A stretch of 64,000 nt of DNA from Paenibacillus xylanilyticus (GTDB lineage Bacteria > Bacillota > Bacilli > Paenibacillales > Paenibacillaceae). Made by a program: the position numbers and the translations under genes. Positions 40,792 to 49,925 of this stretch are shown here, piece by piece. Below the pieces are notes generated by a model that was not told the DNA's origin, did no database searches, and saw only the letters and a list, made by a program, of their open reading frames with translations. Each line of letters begins with the position of its first letter. The stretch's first letter is position 1. The stretch lies in NCBI RefSeq assembly GCF_013359935.1, contig NZ_JABMCB010000206.1:310001-374000 (forward strand), written 5' to 3'.

Positions 40792-41139
40792 GTGAACATT
40801 TATGACAAAGCCAATGATTTGGCCAAAGCACTGAGAGAAAGCAGCGAGGTGGAAGAAATTACTTCCGCGATGAAGCTGATTGAAGCTGATCCGGAGGCGA
40901 AGCGCATGCTGGACAGCTTCCGCGATCAACAGATGGAATTGCAACAGCGCATGATGAGTGGTGACATGCCTGCTCCGGACGAGATGGAGAAAATGGAGAA
41001 GCTGTTTGAGGTGCTGAGCCTGAATCTTAACATCCGTCGTCTGTTTGACGCCGAGCGTCGTCTGAGCGTTATCATTGAAGATGTGAACAAAATTATCGCA
41101 GACAGCCTGGGCCATCTGTATGGCGGCGCTGAAGCCTAG
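40792..41139 (+). CDS. yheA: YheA (UPF0342, YlbF/YmcA-like family)
   Basis: The 115-residue helical protein matches B. subtilis YheA: NIYDKANDLAKALRES, ADPEAKRMLDSFRDQQMELQ, MMSGDMPAPDEMEKMEKLFE and NKIIADSLGHLYGG. It belongs to the same superfamily as YlbF and YmcA, which act in the Y-complex affecting RNase Y and development; YheA itself has no settled function. GTG 40792 follows GAGGAGGAAAT. It is divergent from the five-gene YheC/YheD-type operon. In B. subtilis yheA lies beside yheB, yheC and yheD, so the association is conserved. Confidence 0.9.
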   Translation: MNIYDKANDLAKALRESSEVEEITSAMKLIEADPEAKRMLDSFRDQQMELQQRMMSGDMPAPDEMEKMEKLFEVLSLNLNIRRLFDAERRLSVIIEDVNKIIADSLGHLYGGAEA

Positions 41140-41235
41140 ATCATTGTACAGGTTATTTGTCTAAACCTTTCATATTACATGGTTCCCGTTCATAGACTAG
41201 ACATATAGAGTCGATCAAGAACGAAGGAGCTGTGA

Positions 41236-41523
41236 ATGGTGAAAAGGTTAAAAAAGGCAAAACATGTGATCTATCTGCTGATCGCACTGGCCATGCTGGT
41301 GATCGCACTGCCGCGAATTTCATTCGCTGGTGGAATGGACTGGGTTAATATTTTTGGCATCGTATGGGTGCTGTTCTCACTATTAATCATTGGTGCACAC
41401 CTTCATTTCATTCTCGGTGTAGATGAAGAGAAGAAGCGTGCACTGGAAGCTGTCCGGCGGGCCAAGCTGCGGCAATGGGAGATGAAGCTGGTGGACAAGC
41501 AGGAGCAGAGCAAGTCAGTATAA
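41236..41523 (+). CDS. Small membrane protein, unknown function
   Basis: This 95-residue protein has two membrane helices (about residues 9-28 and 37-60, HVIYLLIALAMLVIAL and FGIVWVLFSLLIIGAHLHFI). A charged C-terminal tail (EEKKRALEAVRRAKLRQWEM) probably lies in the cytoplasm. ATG 41236 follows GAAGGAGCTG. No family recognised. It lies between yheA and ytoI on the same strand and ends at a strong terminator, so it may be read through from yheA. Confidence 0.75.
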   Translation: MVKRLKKAKHVIYLLIALAMLVIALPRISFAGGMDWVNIFGIVWVLFSLLIIGAHLHFILGVDEEKKRALEAVRRAKLRQWEMKLVDKQEQSKSV

Positions 41524-41554
41524 GGTTTGGATCACTGGCCAAGTCGAGATATGT

Positions 41555-41597
41555 AGACCGAATATCCTTCAACATAGAGGGTATTCGGTCTTTTTTT
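41555..41597 (+). terminator. Rho-independent terminator
   Basis: AGACCGAATATCC pairs with GGGTATTCGGTCT over about 13 positions, followed by a seven-T run. Confidence 0.88.
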
Positions 41598-41694
41598 ACG
41601 TAAATAAACGAAGAGTTGGGAATGGGGTTATTTTCCTCAGGCCGTGTTATAATAGATACAGAATAGTACAGATGCAACTCCGGGGGTGGTACAG

Positions 41695-43029
41695 ATGGAC
41701 GGACAGGAAGAAAACGTGACGAAGCACGAACAGCTGCTGCAACATATAGAGCAATTAAAAGTGGGAAGTAAAATATCGGTTCGCGGCCTTGCAAAAGAGC
41801 TTGGTGTAAGTGAGGGTACAGCTTATCGTGCCGTAAAAGAAGCAGAGAACTTTGGGCTGGTGGTGACCAAGGAACGGATTGGGACGGTGCGTATTGAGAA
41901 GAGGCCACGCGGCATGTCAGAACAACTGACCTTTGCCGATGTGGTTACCATCGTGGAAGGCCACGTACTCGGAGGTAGTGACGGCTTGGCCAAACCGCTC
42001 CATAAGTATGTGATTGGCGCGATGAAAGAGCAGGCCATGGCCCGTTATATTGATGCCGGAAGTTTATTGATTGTTGGTAACCGGGACAACGCTCATTCCC
42101 TTGCCCTTGAGCAGGGAGCAGGTGTGCTTATAACGGGTGGATTCGGCACAAGCCGTGAAGTCAGATTGCTGGCTGATGAACTAGGACTTCCGATTATTTC
42201 CTCCAGACATGATACGTTTACCGTGGCTTCCATGATTAACAGGGCGATCTTCGACCGACTGATCAAGAAAAAAATAATGCTTGTAGAGGACATCATCGGT
42301 CAGAAGCCGCGTCTTCAAGTACTTAAGGTAACCAGCTCTGCGGCTGATTTTCACAAGCTGGTATCCGAAACAGGAGAACATCGCTTCCCGGTGGTTGACG
42401 AATGGAATCGTGTTATCGGGATTGTCAGCCTGAAAGATGTGAGCGAGCTTCAGGAAGAGCAGAGCATTGAGAAATGCGTAGTACGCCGCCCGATCACGGC
42501 TTCACTGCAAACTTCGCTGGCTTCCGCTGCACAAATTATGACATGGGAAGGTATCGACTTTCTGCCCATCGTGGATCGGAATCGCAAATTGATTGCCTCG
42601 GTCACACGTAAGGAAGTGCTGCAGGCGATGCGTGACGCCCAGAAGCAGCCGCAGCTGGGAGAGACCTTTGATCATCTGATCTGGAACGGGTTTGCCGAGG
42701 AACGCAGTGAACAGAATGAACTGATGTTCCACGGGTTCATTATTCCGCAGATGGCGACAGACCTGGGCACGATCTCGGAAGGGGTGCTTCTGAATGTCAT
42801 GACACAGGCAGGTCGGCGGGCAGCCTGGGACGTCACAGGGAATGATTATGTCGTGGATAATGTGACGACGTATTTTGTCCATCCGGTGCAGATTGAGGAT
42901 CAGATCTTGGTTCGTCCGGTCATTCTGGAGACCAGCCGACGGACCTGCAAAATGGACATTGTCATTACCCGTGAAGGAAACGTGGTATGCAAAGCAGTAA
43001 TGACGCTGCAGTCCATTGATCATGCTTAA
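41695..43029 (+). CDS. ytoI: YtoI-like regulator with HTH, DRTGG, CBS and hotdog domains
   Basis: The 444-residue protein has four modules. A winged-helix DNA-binding domain spans about residues 5-65 (SVRGLAKELGVSEGTAYRAV). A DRTGG domain spans about 70-180 (GVLITGGFGTSREVRLLADE). A CBS pair spans about 190-310 (RFPVVDEWNRVIGIVSLKDV). A C-terminal thioesterase-like hotdog domain spans about 325-440 (GVLLNVMTQAGRRAAWDV). This matches B. subtilis YtoI. CBS and DRTGG domains bind nucleotides in other proteins, so it may be a nucleotide- or acyl-CoA-sensing transcription regulator; its target is unknown. I choose ATG 41695 behind GGGGGTGG. It faces ytpI. Confidence 0.88.
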   Translation: MDGQEENVTKHEQLLQHIEQLKVGSKISVRGLAKELGVSEGTAYRAVKEAENFGLVVTKERIGTVRIEKRPRGMSEQLTFADVVTIVEGHVLGGSDGLAKPLHKYVIGAMKEQAMARYIDAGSLLIVGNRDNAHSLALEQGAGVLITGGFGTSREVRLLADELGLPIISSRHDTFTVASMINRAIFDRLIKKKIMLVEDIIGQKPRLQVLKVTSSAADFHKLVSETGEHRFPVVDEWNRVIGIVSLKDVSELQEEQSIEKCVVRRPITASLQTSLASAAQIMTWEGIDFLPIVDRNRKLIASVTRKEVLQAMRDAQKQPQLGETFDHLIWNGFAEERSEQNELMFHGFIIPQMATDLGTISEGVLLNVMTQAGRRAAWDVTGNDYVVDNVTTYFVHPVQIEDQILVRPVILETSRRTCKMDIVITREGNVVCKAVMTLQSIDHA

Positions 43030-43057
43030 ATCAGATCATTGCTGTTACAATACGCAT

Positions 43058-43152
43058 AAAAAAAGAGGATATCCTCCTGACGAGCATTTCGAACCGCTGT
43101 TCCACAGCCGGATTTCAGACATGCATCGATAAATGGGGATAACCTCTTTTTG
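43058..43152. terminator. Long hairpin between converging ytoI and ytpI
   Basis: AAAAAGAGGATATCC (43060-43074) pairs with GGGATAACCTCTTTTT (43136-43151) around a loop of about 60 bases. The A- and T-tracts suit bidirectional termination; the loop is unusually long. Confidence 0.6.
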
Positions 43153-43177
43153 CTGTAAATCCATTATTAAGTGTGCA

Positions 43178-43519
43178 TCAGACCGACTGTCTGGATGTGC
43201 TGCCTGCCTGATCTCCACTGTGCTCCTGAAGACGGGCATAGTAACTGCGGTTGCGCAAACCGGCAAACAGATTGTAGGCACCGATAATCAGAAAGAGCGC
43301 TTCCACAACAATGGAAAGACTGGAGCCGGTGAAGACAAACATTAGGATTACGGACAGAACAACCAGCATGCCACCCATCCAGATGTTGGTCCACGAACGA
43401 TAGAGACCGGCATCAGCGGCACTCGCGGCCCGATGTGAACGAATGCTGTTCAGAGCTGAACAGACCATGGCTATAGCAAAAATGGCGATTAGGGCATACT
43501 TGAGTACATCGATCAACAC
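43178..43519 (-). CDS. ytpI: YtpI family membrane protein
   Basis: The 113-residue protein has three hydrophobic helices (about residues 5-24, 46-67 and 71-88) and the YtpI-type SWTNIWMGGMLVVLSV and LIIGAYNLFAGLRN segments. GTG 43519 follows AAAGGAG with ten bases spacing. The family has no known function but is conserved beside ytoI, ytrI and ytrH. In B. subtilis nrnA (ytqI) lies between ytrI and ytpI; it is absent here, with only about 95 bases between the two genes. Confidence 0.82.
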   Translation of the reverse strand: MLIDVLKYALIAIFAIAMVCSALNSIRSHRAASAADAGLYRSWTNIWMGGMLVVLSVILMFVFTGSSLSIVVEALFLIIGAYNLFAGLRNRSYYARLQEHSGDQAGSTSRQSV

Positions 43520-43614
43520 GAATCAGCAGCTCCTTTTCTGGAAAGCATTTACTGTCCTCATTGTACCACGTGGACAGAGGACAAGGGCAGTTTTTTCTAG
43601 CTGCTTCCCCGGGG

Positions 43615-44103
43615 TTAAGCGGGGACGTGCATCCGGATTTGTACCCAAACCTGAAGTACGCCTTCCATAACGAGCATCGTTTTAACCTGGACGGTGTATT
43701 CTTTTTCTCTTACACTGTAAACTTTCTGGTTTAGCATAATGCGTGTCATTTTGCTGTACTCATCAATATTAAATACATCACGCCCCCGCAGAACCTCCAG
43801 CTCATCTCCTAGCTTCTGCAGCATGATTTTTAGAGAAGCCTCGTCCGGACCTTTGTCCGACTCTTCGGCACGGACCTTGATTTCCTTGATGACAGTTTGC
43901 CGTTTACTGTATTTTTTCAGCGTTTTGATATCCTCCTCATTCTGATGCAGCTGAAGCTGCAATTCTTGATTGTTGAGCCACAGCTTGTTATAACTCAGGT
44001 GAAATATACCGTTATATACGATGCTTCCTGCAATCATTCCCAGGACAAAAACAGCGGTCATGCGCATAAGCGGGCGGTAGCGTGAAAATGGTGGGATCCT
44101 CAT
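43615..44103 (-). CDS. ytrI: Sporulation membrane protein YtrI
   Basis: The 162-residue protein has a short basic N-terminus, one membrane helix (about residues 13-33, MTAVFVLGMIAGSIVYNGIF) and an extracytoplasmic coiled-coil region (about 38-75) followed by a beta-rich part. This is the layout of YtrI, which with YtrH is needed for efficient sporulation in B. subtilis. ATG 44103 has only a weak GGGA site, and the gene lies 21 bases after ytrH, so coupled expression is likely. The sigma-E-like promoter before ytrH probably drives both. Confidence 0.87.
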   Translation of the reverse strand: MRIPPFSRYRPLMRMTAVFVLGMIAGSIVYNGIFHLSYNKLWLNNQELQLQLHQNEEDIKTLKKYSKRQTVIKEIKVRAEESDKGPDEASLKIMLQKLGDELEVLRGRDVFNIDEYSKMTRIMLNQKVYSVREKEYTVQVKTMLVMEGVLQVWVQIRMHVPA

Positions 44104-44124
44104 GGGCGCTGTCCCGGGTTCATA

Positions 44125-44454
44125 TTAGCCCCGGCCTCCACCGCATACCCATTTTACGAGTTCGGTTCCCATGTGAGCTCCCATAAAGGCTGAGATCAGG
44201 TACAAAATCTGCTTGACCGCCGGAGACAGATTGCCGTCGAGGAAGTTGCTCTCAATGACACGCATGGGGTCAATGGTGCCACCCACCGCTGCTGCAAGCG
44301 CCCATATTTTTATTTTCCCGGAAATATCAAGCATCGTCTGAGTCGGAGGCTGGAGAGAGATAACGGCGCCGATTCCCCCGATCATCGCGCCGCCCAGCAC
44401 GATTCCAAACGCAATAAAGAAATCAAGAATGGCTTTGGACAAAAATGTGCTCAT
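44125..44454 (-). CDS. ytrH: Sporulation membrane protein YtrH
   Basis: The 109-residue hydrophobic protein matches YtrH: KAILDFFIAFGIVLGGAMIG, IGAVISLQPPTQTML, KIKIWALAAAVGGTIDPMRV and FMGAHMGTELVKW. About three membrane segments are visible. In B. subtilis ytrHI is made in the mother cell under sigma-E. Here a good sigma-E-like promoter lies about 75-105 bases upstream. ATG 44454 follows AAAGGGGTG. The operon is divergent from dnaE. Confidence 0.92.
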   Translation of the reverse strand: MSTFLSKAILDFFIAFGIVLGGAMIGGIGAVISLQPPTQTMLDISGKIKIWALAAAVGGTIDPMRVIESNFLDGNLSPAVKQILYLISAFMGAHMGTELVKWVCGGGRG

Positions 44455-44530
44455 CGGAAAACACCCCTTTCAGACCCAGCAGCACACCTCCTGTCAATGG
44501 TCCGAAACAGGGGGAGCGGCTTGTACTTCT

Positions 44531-44560
44531 ATTGTATGGGCGTGCCCCCGGACGATATGA
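44531..44560 (-). promoter_or_regulatory. Sigma-E-like promoter for ytrHI
   Basis: On the minus strand TCATATC (44560-44554) and CATACAAT (44538-44531) are 15 bases apart. The -10 is a perfect match to the sigma-E consensus CATACANT, and the -35 matches KMATATT at six of seven positions. Confidence 0.65.
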
Positions 44561-44697
44561 TAAAATAGAATAATAAAGTCCCGTTTTACCTGATGAATTT
44601 TTATTCATTTATTGTATTCATATAGAAGAAAGATAGGCAGCAGATGGGCTCGCAAGACAGATGCTGCAGCTATCCGCGGCGAAAGGAAGAAACGAAC

Positions 44698-47600
44698 ATG
44701 AGTTCTTTTGTGCATTTGCACGTTCATAGTGAATATAGTTTGCTGGACGGCGCTGCGCGTATTCCGGATCTCGTGAACCAGGCCGCAGATCTTGGAATGA
44801 CTACACTCGCATTGACCGATCACGGCGTCATGTATGGCGCCGTTCCCTTTTATAAAGCCTGTATCGAGCGGGGAATCAAGCCGATTATCGGATGTGAGGC
44901 TTACATGACCGCAGGGTCCCGGAAGGAACGGGGAAGCCGCAAGGATCAGCCGATTCATCACCTGATTTTGCTGGCCAAAAACATGACGGGTTACCGCAAC
45001 CTGATGAAATTATGCTCCATTGGGCATCTGGAAGGTTTTCATTACAAGCCGCGTATCGATATGGAGAGCCTGGCCGCTCATCACGAGGGCATCATCTGTC
45101 TCAGTGCTTGTCTGGGAGGAGAAGTGCCCCAGCATTTGTTGCATGGTCGAGAGGAAGAGGCCCGGCGTGCAGCGCTGCGTTACAAACATATTTTTGGCCC
45201 TGATTTCTATCTGGAGCTTCAGGATCACGGTTTGGCAGAGCAAAAAAGAGTCAATCCCCAATTGATTCGTCTGGCTGAGGAACTGGATATTCCGCTTGTG
45301 GCGACAAATGATGTGCATTACCTGTCGGAAGCAGACGCCGAACTTCAGGATGTGTTGATCTGCATCGGTACCGGAAAAACCGTGGATGATGAGAGTCGAC
45401 TTCGGATTGGGTCCAACCAGCTATATCTGAAAAGTGAGCAGGAGATGGCCCGCTTGTTCCCTCATGTGGAAGAGGCGTTGAAAAATACCGTTCGCATTGC
45501 TGATTCCTGCGAGCTGCAGCTGGAATTCGGCAAGTCGATTTTGCCGGAGTATAGACCGCTGCCCGAAGGGCAGAGTCCTTCAAACTACCTGCGACAGCTC
45601 TGTGAAGAAGGCATGAAAGACCGCTATGCGGTTACTGAACGTTGGACGGATTCGGAGCTCCGTGCCGAACTCGAACAGCGACTGAACTATGAGCTTCAGG
45701 TTATCGACAGTATGGGCTTCTCGGATTATTTCCTGATCGTATGGGATTTTATCGCTTATGCCCACAGGCAGGGAATCGTTACCGGTCCAGGCCGGGGTTC
45801 CTCGGCGGGAAGTCTCGTTGCCTACACACTGCGTATTACCGATGTCGATCCGATGAAATATAACCTGCTCTTTGAGCGGTTCCTGAATCCCGAACGTATT
45901 TCCATGCCGGATATTGATATCGACTTCAGCGATGAACGGCGGGATGAGGTTATTGATTATGTCGCAGACAAATACGGAAAAGCACACGTGGCACAGATTA
46001 TCACCTTTGGTACAATGGCTGCGCGTGCAGCCGTGCGGGATGTTGGACGGGCACTGAATGTCCCTTATGGTGAGGTGGATAAAGCGGCGAAGCTGATTCC
46101 TGCACAGCTTGGAATCAACATACAACGTGCCATGGAAGCAGCGCCTGAACTGAAGGTTTTATATGAAACGAAGCCTAAAACCCGTGAATTGCTGGACATG
46201 GCCATGAAGGTAGAAGGCATGCCGCGTCATGCTTCCACGCATGCTGCGGGGGTCGTTATATCTCGCGATCCGCTGACTGATGCCGTTCCGCTTCAGGAAG
46301 GAAGCGAAGGAACCGCGTTAACCCAGTATTCCATGGAAAACCTGGAGTCGATTGGGCTGCTCAAAATGGACTTTCTCGGTTTGCGTACCCTCTCCATTAT
46401 TGAGCGCTGCCTGCGCTGGATCGGGGATGAGGGTAAGGTTCCGGATTTCCGCAATATTGCGGATGATGATGCACTGACGTATGAGATGCTTGGCCGTGGT
46501 GACACGATGGGAGTATTCCAGCTGGAATCCGCAGGCATGCGGCGTGTATTGAAGGATCTGAAGCCAAGTGTATTTGAAGACATCATTTCCGTTCTCGCTT
46601 TGTATCGTCCAGGACCGATGGAATTTATATCCAAGTACATTCAGGGCAAGCATGGGCAGATTGAGGTCGATTATCCCCATGCTGATCTGGAATCCATTCT
46701 GAAGGATACGTATGGCATCATTGTATACCAGGAACAGATTATGCAGATCGCTTCTCGCATGGCGGGTTTCTCACTGGGTGAAGCGGATTTGCTGCGCCGA
46801 GCGGTCTCCAAGAAAAAACGGGAAGTGCTCGATCTGGAACGTGGACATTTTGTTCAGGGCAGTCTCAAACAAGGTTATAGTGAAGAAGAGGCAGACCTGG
46901 TCTACGACATGATTGTCAAATTCGCCAACTATGGGTTCCCGCGTGCCCATGCCGCGGCATATGGTGTATTGGCATTCCAGACGGCATACCTGAAGGCCCA
47001 TTACCCGGTACATTTTATGGCTTCCATGCTGACTGCCGTTATGGGCAGTCACCGCAAAGTGGCGGAATACGTCGTGGAATGTCGGCGTATGGGGATTGAA
47101 GTATTACCGCCTGATGTGAACGAGAGTGGCATTCTGTTTACTCCGGTCTTCGCAATATCCGGCCAAGCGGAGAAGCATCAGTCTGACGAGTCCCGTGCGG
47201 ATAAAGGGGATGGCACTGGGAATGAGGGCTATGACCATTCCGGTCCAGCTGACTATGGGGAAGCACCACTGCCGGATGACCCGGGTCCAATGCCCGAAGA
47301 GGGCGACCCTTCTTATGGCTGGGAGGCCGCGACCGTTATGCCTGAAGGCGGCATGCAGGATGAGGGGACTCATGGAGAAGGAAATGCATCGCCGGCAGCA
47401 GAACATTTGAACCGAAGTAATACGGGAGAGTCCGGTGCTTCTGACCAGATTCAGGCTGAGGCGTCTGCTTCCGGATCCATCCGTTTTGGACTTGCCGCTG
47501 TCAAGAACGTCGGCACACAAGCTATGGAAAGCATTATGGTTGTCCGGAAGGAGCGTCCATTCGACAGTCTGCTCGATTTTTGTCGCCGTGTTGATCTGCG

Positions 47601-48678
47601 TGTCTGCAACAAACGTGTCATTGAATCGCTGATCCAGGCTGGAGCTTTTGATACCTTGCCTGGTCACCGGGCACAACTGCTCGCGATGCTGGACGAAACG
47701 GTGGAGGCAGCTCTGAAGTGGCGCAAGGAGCGCGAGGATTTGCAAATTCAGCTGTTCGATTTTGTTGAAACACCGAACTGGGAGATTGAATATCCCCAGA
47801 TCCCGGCTTATTCAGCCAGTCAGCAGCTGGAGCTTGAACGAGAACTGCTGGGCCTGTATCTCTCCGGTCATCCGTTGGATGACTATGAAGATGTGCTCGA
47901 ATCAAGCGGAGCTGACCGGATTATGGAGCTGACGGAAGCGGCCGACGAGACGATGGCCGTCGCTGCCGGGATGGTGGTGTCCGTGAAGTCGATTACGACG
48001 AAACAGGGCAAGGCCATGGCGTTCATGGAGCTGGAAGACCAGATCGAACGCTGCGAAGTGGTTCTCTTTCCCGAAGTATGGCGGCGCAGCCAGCAGCATG
48101 TCGGGAAAGGCGAACTGCTCGTCGTGCGTGCCAAGGTGCAGCAGCAGGACGAAGGGTTTAAGCTGCTGGCTGAGGAAGTGGCGCCGCTCACACAGGCGGC
48201 ACTGGAACAGCAGCTGCGCAGCCGCGAACGGCGCGGCAAGCCCGGCAGCGGGAGCCCTTCCCGCCCGGCAGCTCCGGCACGGCAGCCAGCCGGTGCGGGA
48301 TCCGGAGCGCAGCACAGCAGCGCAGGCAGAGGCCCCGCAGCAGCGCGCAGCGGTGAAGGGACAGACAAGGCCGAGGTGGCGACAGGGTCATCGCCAGGCC
48401 GTTCCGCTGCTGCTGATGGAACAGAACAGAGCCGCCGGTCTCAGGCTGCTCAGCAGCGGGTGTTCGTGAAGATCACTCCTCAGTCCGAGAAGCCGGAACT
48501 GCTGGCACGCCTGAAACAGCTGTTACAGCAGCATCATGGACCGGTTGCAACGGTGCTCTTCTATGAGCAGCAGCAGAAGTTGCTTGCATTAAGTGATGCT
48601 TACCGGATTAAACCGTCACCAGCGCTGTTTTCTGAGATGGAACAGATGCTGGGCGAAGGTACGGTCAAAATTAAATAA
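44698..48678 (+). CDS. dnaE: DNA polymerase III alpha subunit DnaE, enlarged by two inserts
   Basis: DnaE is the second replicative polymerase of Bacillota, thought to extend primers on the lagging strand. The PHP domain is at the N-terminus (HLHVHSEYSLLDGAARIPDL). The polymerase core carries PGRGSSAGSLVAYTL, PDIDIDFSDERRDEVI and YRPGPMEFI. The tandem HhH and OB-fold regions follow. At 1326 residues it is about 200 longer than B. subtilis DnaE (1115). The excess sits in two low-complexity inserts: residues about 822-926, acidic and Gly/Pro-rich, before SIRFGLAAVKNVG; and about 1175-1254, Ala/Gly/Ser/Arg-rich, before the C-terminal domain. I use ATG 44698 behind AAAGGAAG. No 3'-5' exonuclease domain is seen, as expected. 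Confidence 0.96.
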   Translation: MSSFVHLHVHSEYSLLDGAARIPDLVNQAADLGMTTLALTDHGVMYGAVPFYKACIERGIKPIIGCEAYMTAGSRKERGSRKDQPIHHLILLAKNMTGYRNLMKLCSIGHLEGFHYKPRIDMESLAAHHEGIICLSACLGGEVPQHLLHGREEEARRAALRYKHIFGPDFYLELQDHGLAEQKRVNPQLIRLAEELDIPLVATNDVHYLSEADAELQDVLICIGTGKTVDDESRLRIGSNQLYLKSEQEMARLFPHVEEALKNTVRIADSCELQLEFGKSILPEYRPLPEGQSPSNYLRQLCEEGMKDRYAVTERWTDSELRAELEQRLNYELQVIDSMGFSDYFLIVWDFIAYAHRQGIVTGPGRGSSAGSLVAYTLRITDVDPMKYNLLFERFLNPERISMPDIDIDFSDERRDEVIDYVADKYGKAHVAQIITFGTMAARAAVRDVGRALNVPYGEVDKAAKLIPAQLGINIQRAMEAAPELKVLYETKPKTRELLDMAMKVEGMPRHASTHAAGVVISRDPLTDAVPLQEGSEGTALTQYSMENLESIGLLKMDFLGLRTLSIIERCLRWIGDEGKVPDFRNIADDDALTYEMLGRGDTMGVFQLESAGMRRVLKDLKPSVFEDIISVLALYRPGPMEFISKYIQGKHGQIEVDYPHADLESILKDTYGIIVYQEQIMQIASRMAGFSLGEADLLRRAVSKKKREVLDLERGHFVQGSLKQGYSEEEADLVYDMIVKFANYGFPRAHAAAYGVLAFQTAYLKAHYPVHFMASMLTAVMGSHRKVAEYVVECRRMGIEVLPPDVNESGILFTPVFAISGQAEKHQSDESRADKGDGTGNEGYDHSGPADYGEAPLPDDPGPMPEEGDPSYGWEAATVMPEGGMQDEGTHGEGNASPAAEHLNRSNTGESGASDQIQAEASASGSIRFGLAAVKNVGTQAMESIMVVRKERPFDSLLDFCRRVDLRVCNKRVIESLIQAGAFDTLPGHRAQLLAMLDETVEAALKWRKEREDLQIQLFDFVETPNWEIEYPQIPAYSASQQLELERELLGLYLSGHPLDDYEDVLESSGADRIMELTEAADETMAVAAGMVVSVKSITTKQGKAMAFMELEDQIERCEVVLFPEVWRRSQQHVGKGELLVVRAKVQQQDEGFKLLAEEVAPLTQAALEQQLRSRERRGKPGSGSPSRPAAPARQPAGAGSGAQHSSAGRGPAAARSGEGTDKAEVATGSSPGRSAAADGTEQSRRSQAAQQRVFVKITPQSEKPELLARLKQLLQQHHGPVATVLFYEQQQKLLALSDAYRIKPSPALFSEMEQMLGEGTVKIK

Positions 48679-48707
48679 TGACTTGGTTGGAGCCAATTAC
48701 ATTTAGT

Positions 48708-48745
48708 GAGAACCTGTCCGGCTTTATCGGGCAGGTTCTTTTGTT
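48708..48745 (+). terminator. Rho-independent terminator of dnaE
   Basis: GAGAACCTG-T-CCG pairs with CGG-G-CAGGTTCTT, followed by TTGTTT. Confidence 0.8.
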
Positions 48746-48903
48746 TACCCCACAGCGTGAAGAGCTGTTGCTGGATGATATCTGTCTGCCTAGAATGAGG
48801 GGCCATTGGCGATTTTTATGAACATTTTGCAAGTTTGCCGCATACACTTGAGAACACCGAAGGACCTGGCGGTCCTCGGGGGAGCGATGCGGGAGGTCGA
48901 GAT

Positions 48904-49395
48904 ATGTCATATGAAATCGTAGAAGCCATGCTGGCCCGGCGGGGTGTACAGATTGATGCAATCGCTGAAATTGTATATCGTCTGCAAAAAGGGTACCACC
49001 CGGAACTGACCATGGATGACTGTGTAACGAGTGTGAAATCAGTGCTGCAAAAAAGAGAGGTTCAGTATACATTGTATACGGGTATTGCTCTAGACGAGCT
49101 GGCAGAGAAACGTCTCTTGCCGCAGCCGCTGCAAGCGATTATGGAAGCGGATGAATCCCTGTATGGAGTGGACGAGACTCTGGCCCTTGGCATCACCCAT
49201 GTGTATGGCATGATTGGTTTAACCAGCTTTGGTTACCTCGATAAAGAAAAAATAGGCGTCATTCACGATTTGAATGAAGATGGATCAGGCATTCATGTTT
49301 TCCTGGACGACCTGGTTGCCGGTCTCGCTGCCGCGGCTTCCGCCCGAATTGCCCACAAGAATCTTAATGCCAAAAAATACCCTAAGGATCTATAA
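48904..49395 (+). CDS. Phosphatidylglycerophosphatase A family protein (YutG-like)
   Basis: The 163-residue protein has the PgpA-family fold: MLARRGVQIDAIAEIVYRLQ, ALGITHVYGMIGLTSFGYLD, then VIHDLNEDGSGIHVFLDDLV and GLAAAASARIAH. Relatives dephosphorylate phosphatidylglycerol phosphate. Bacterial PgpA is a membrane enzyme, whereas this Bacillus-type branch is mostly soluble, so the annotated activity is not certain. ATG 48904 follows GGGAGGTCG; a longer frame starting at 48835 has no ribosome binding site. It lies between dnaE and a small conserved ORF. Confidence 0.8.
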   Translation: MSYEIVEAMLARRGVQIDAIAEIVYRLQKGYHPELTMDDCVTSVKSVLQKREVQYTLYTGIALDELAEKRLLPQPLQAIMEADESLYGVDETLALGITHVYGMIGLTSFGYLDKEKIGVIHDLNEDGSGIHVFLDDLVAGLAAAASARIAHKNLNAKKYPKDL

Positions 49396-49643
49396 TTTCC
49401 TCCCTGGCTGCAGGGCATTTCAGGGCGGCTGTGCTGCCCTGAAGATCCTGAAAGCCTGAATCTTTTGCCAGACACCAGGAACAAAGTGTTAACCATATCA
49501 GTTATCCTAGTGGGACAAATGTCCCTCAAGTTCCCGTTTTCTCCCGTTAGGTCCCGAACCCTTCCTTGCAGAAAAAAAGTGAGGTATGGTATCATTAGTC
49601 CAATATACGGGCTCTGAACATTAGCTTAGGGGGCGGACATGGC

Positions 49644-49832
49644 ATGTGGACGGTGATTTACATTGCACCGACAGCAAAGGTTGCGGACAAGATTAAGACC
49701 AAGCTTTCGGAAGAAGGTTTTCTGGTACAGACCCGTCCCATCAGTTTATCCAAGCAGCAATTTGAGATTCGCGTCCCTTCTGGGGAATTGGAAGAAGTTC
49801 AGGAAGTGCTGAATTCGATTCTGCATTCCTGA
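49644..49832 (+). CDS. Small conserved protein, unknown function
   Basis: This 62-residue protein (WTVIYIAPTAKVADKIKTKL, then EEGFLVQTRPISLSKQQFEI) has a compact alternating beta-alpha-beta pattern like a ferredoxin-type or DUF2007-like mini-fold. Similar ORFs lie upstream of accD in related bacteria and are sometimes mislabelled as glutamate decarboxylase, for which nothing here gives support. ATG 49644 follows TAGGGGGCGG. It is likely a real gene by its ribosome binding site and codon use. Confidence 0.7.
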   Translation: MWTVIYIAPTAKVADKIKTKLSEEGFLVQTRPISLSKQQFEIRVPSGELEEVQEVLNSILHS

Positions 49833-49925
49833 TTTGATTCAACATCAGAGGTGCCTTGGCGAAGAAGAAAGTACCATCGGTACATAAGGGGCTGACCGCG
49901 TAAGCGGAGAGAGGAAACGACTTGC

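Noticed and set aside
40510..41115. N-terminal extension of the first ATP-grasp gene by about 200 codons
   Set aside because: The added residues are antisense to yheA, and a strong ribosome binding site supports the start at 40509.
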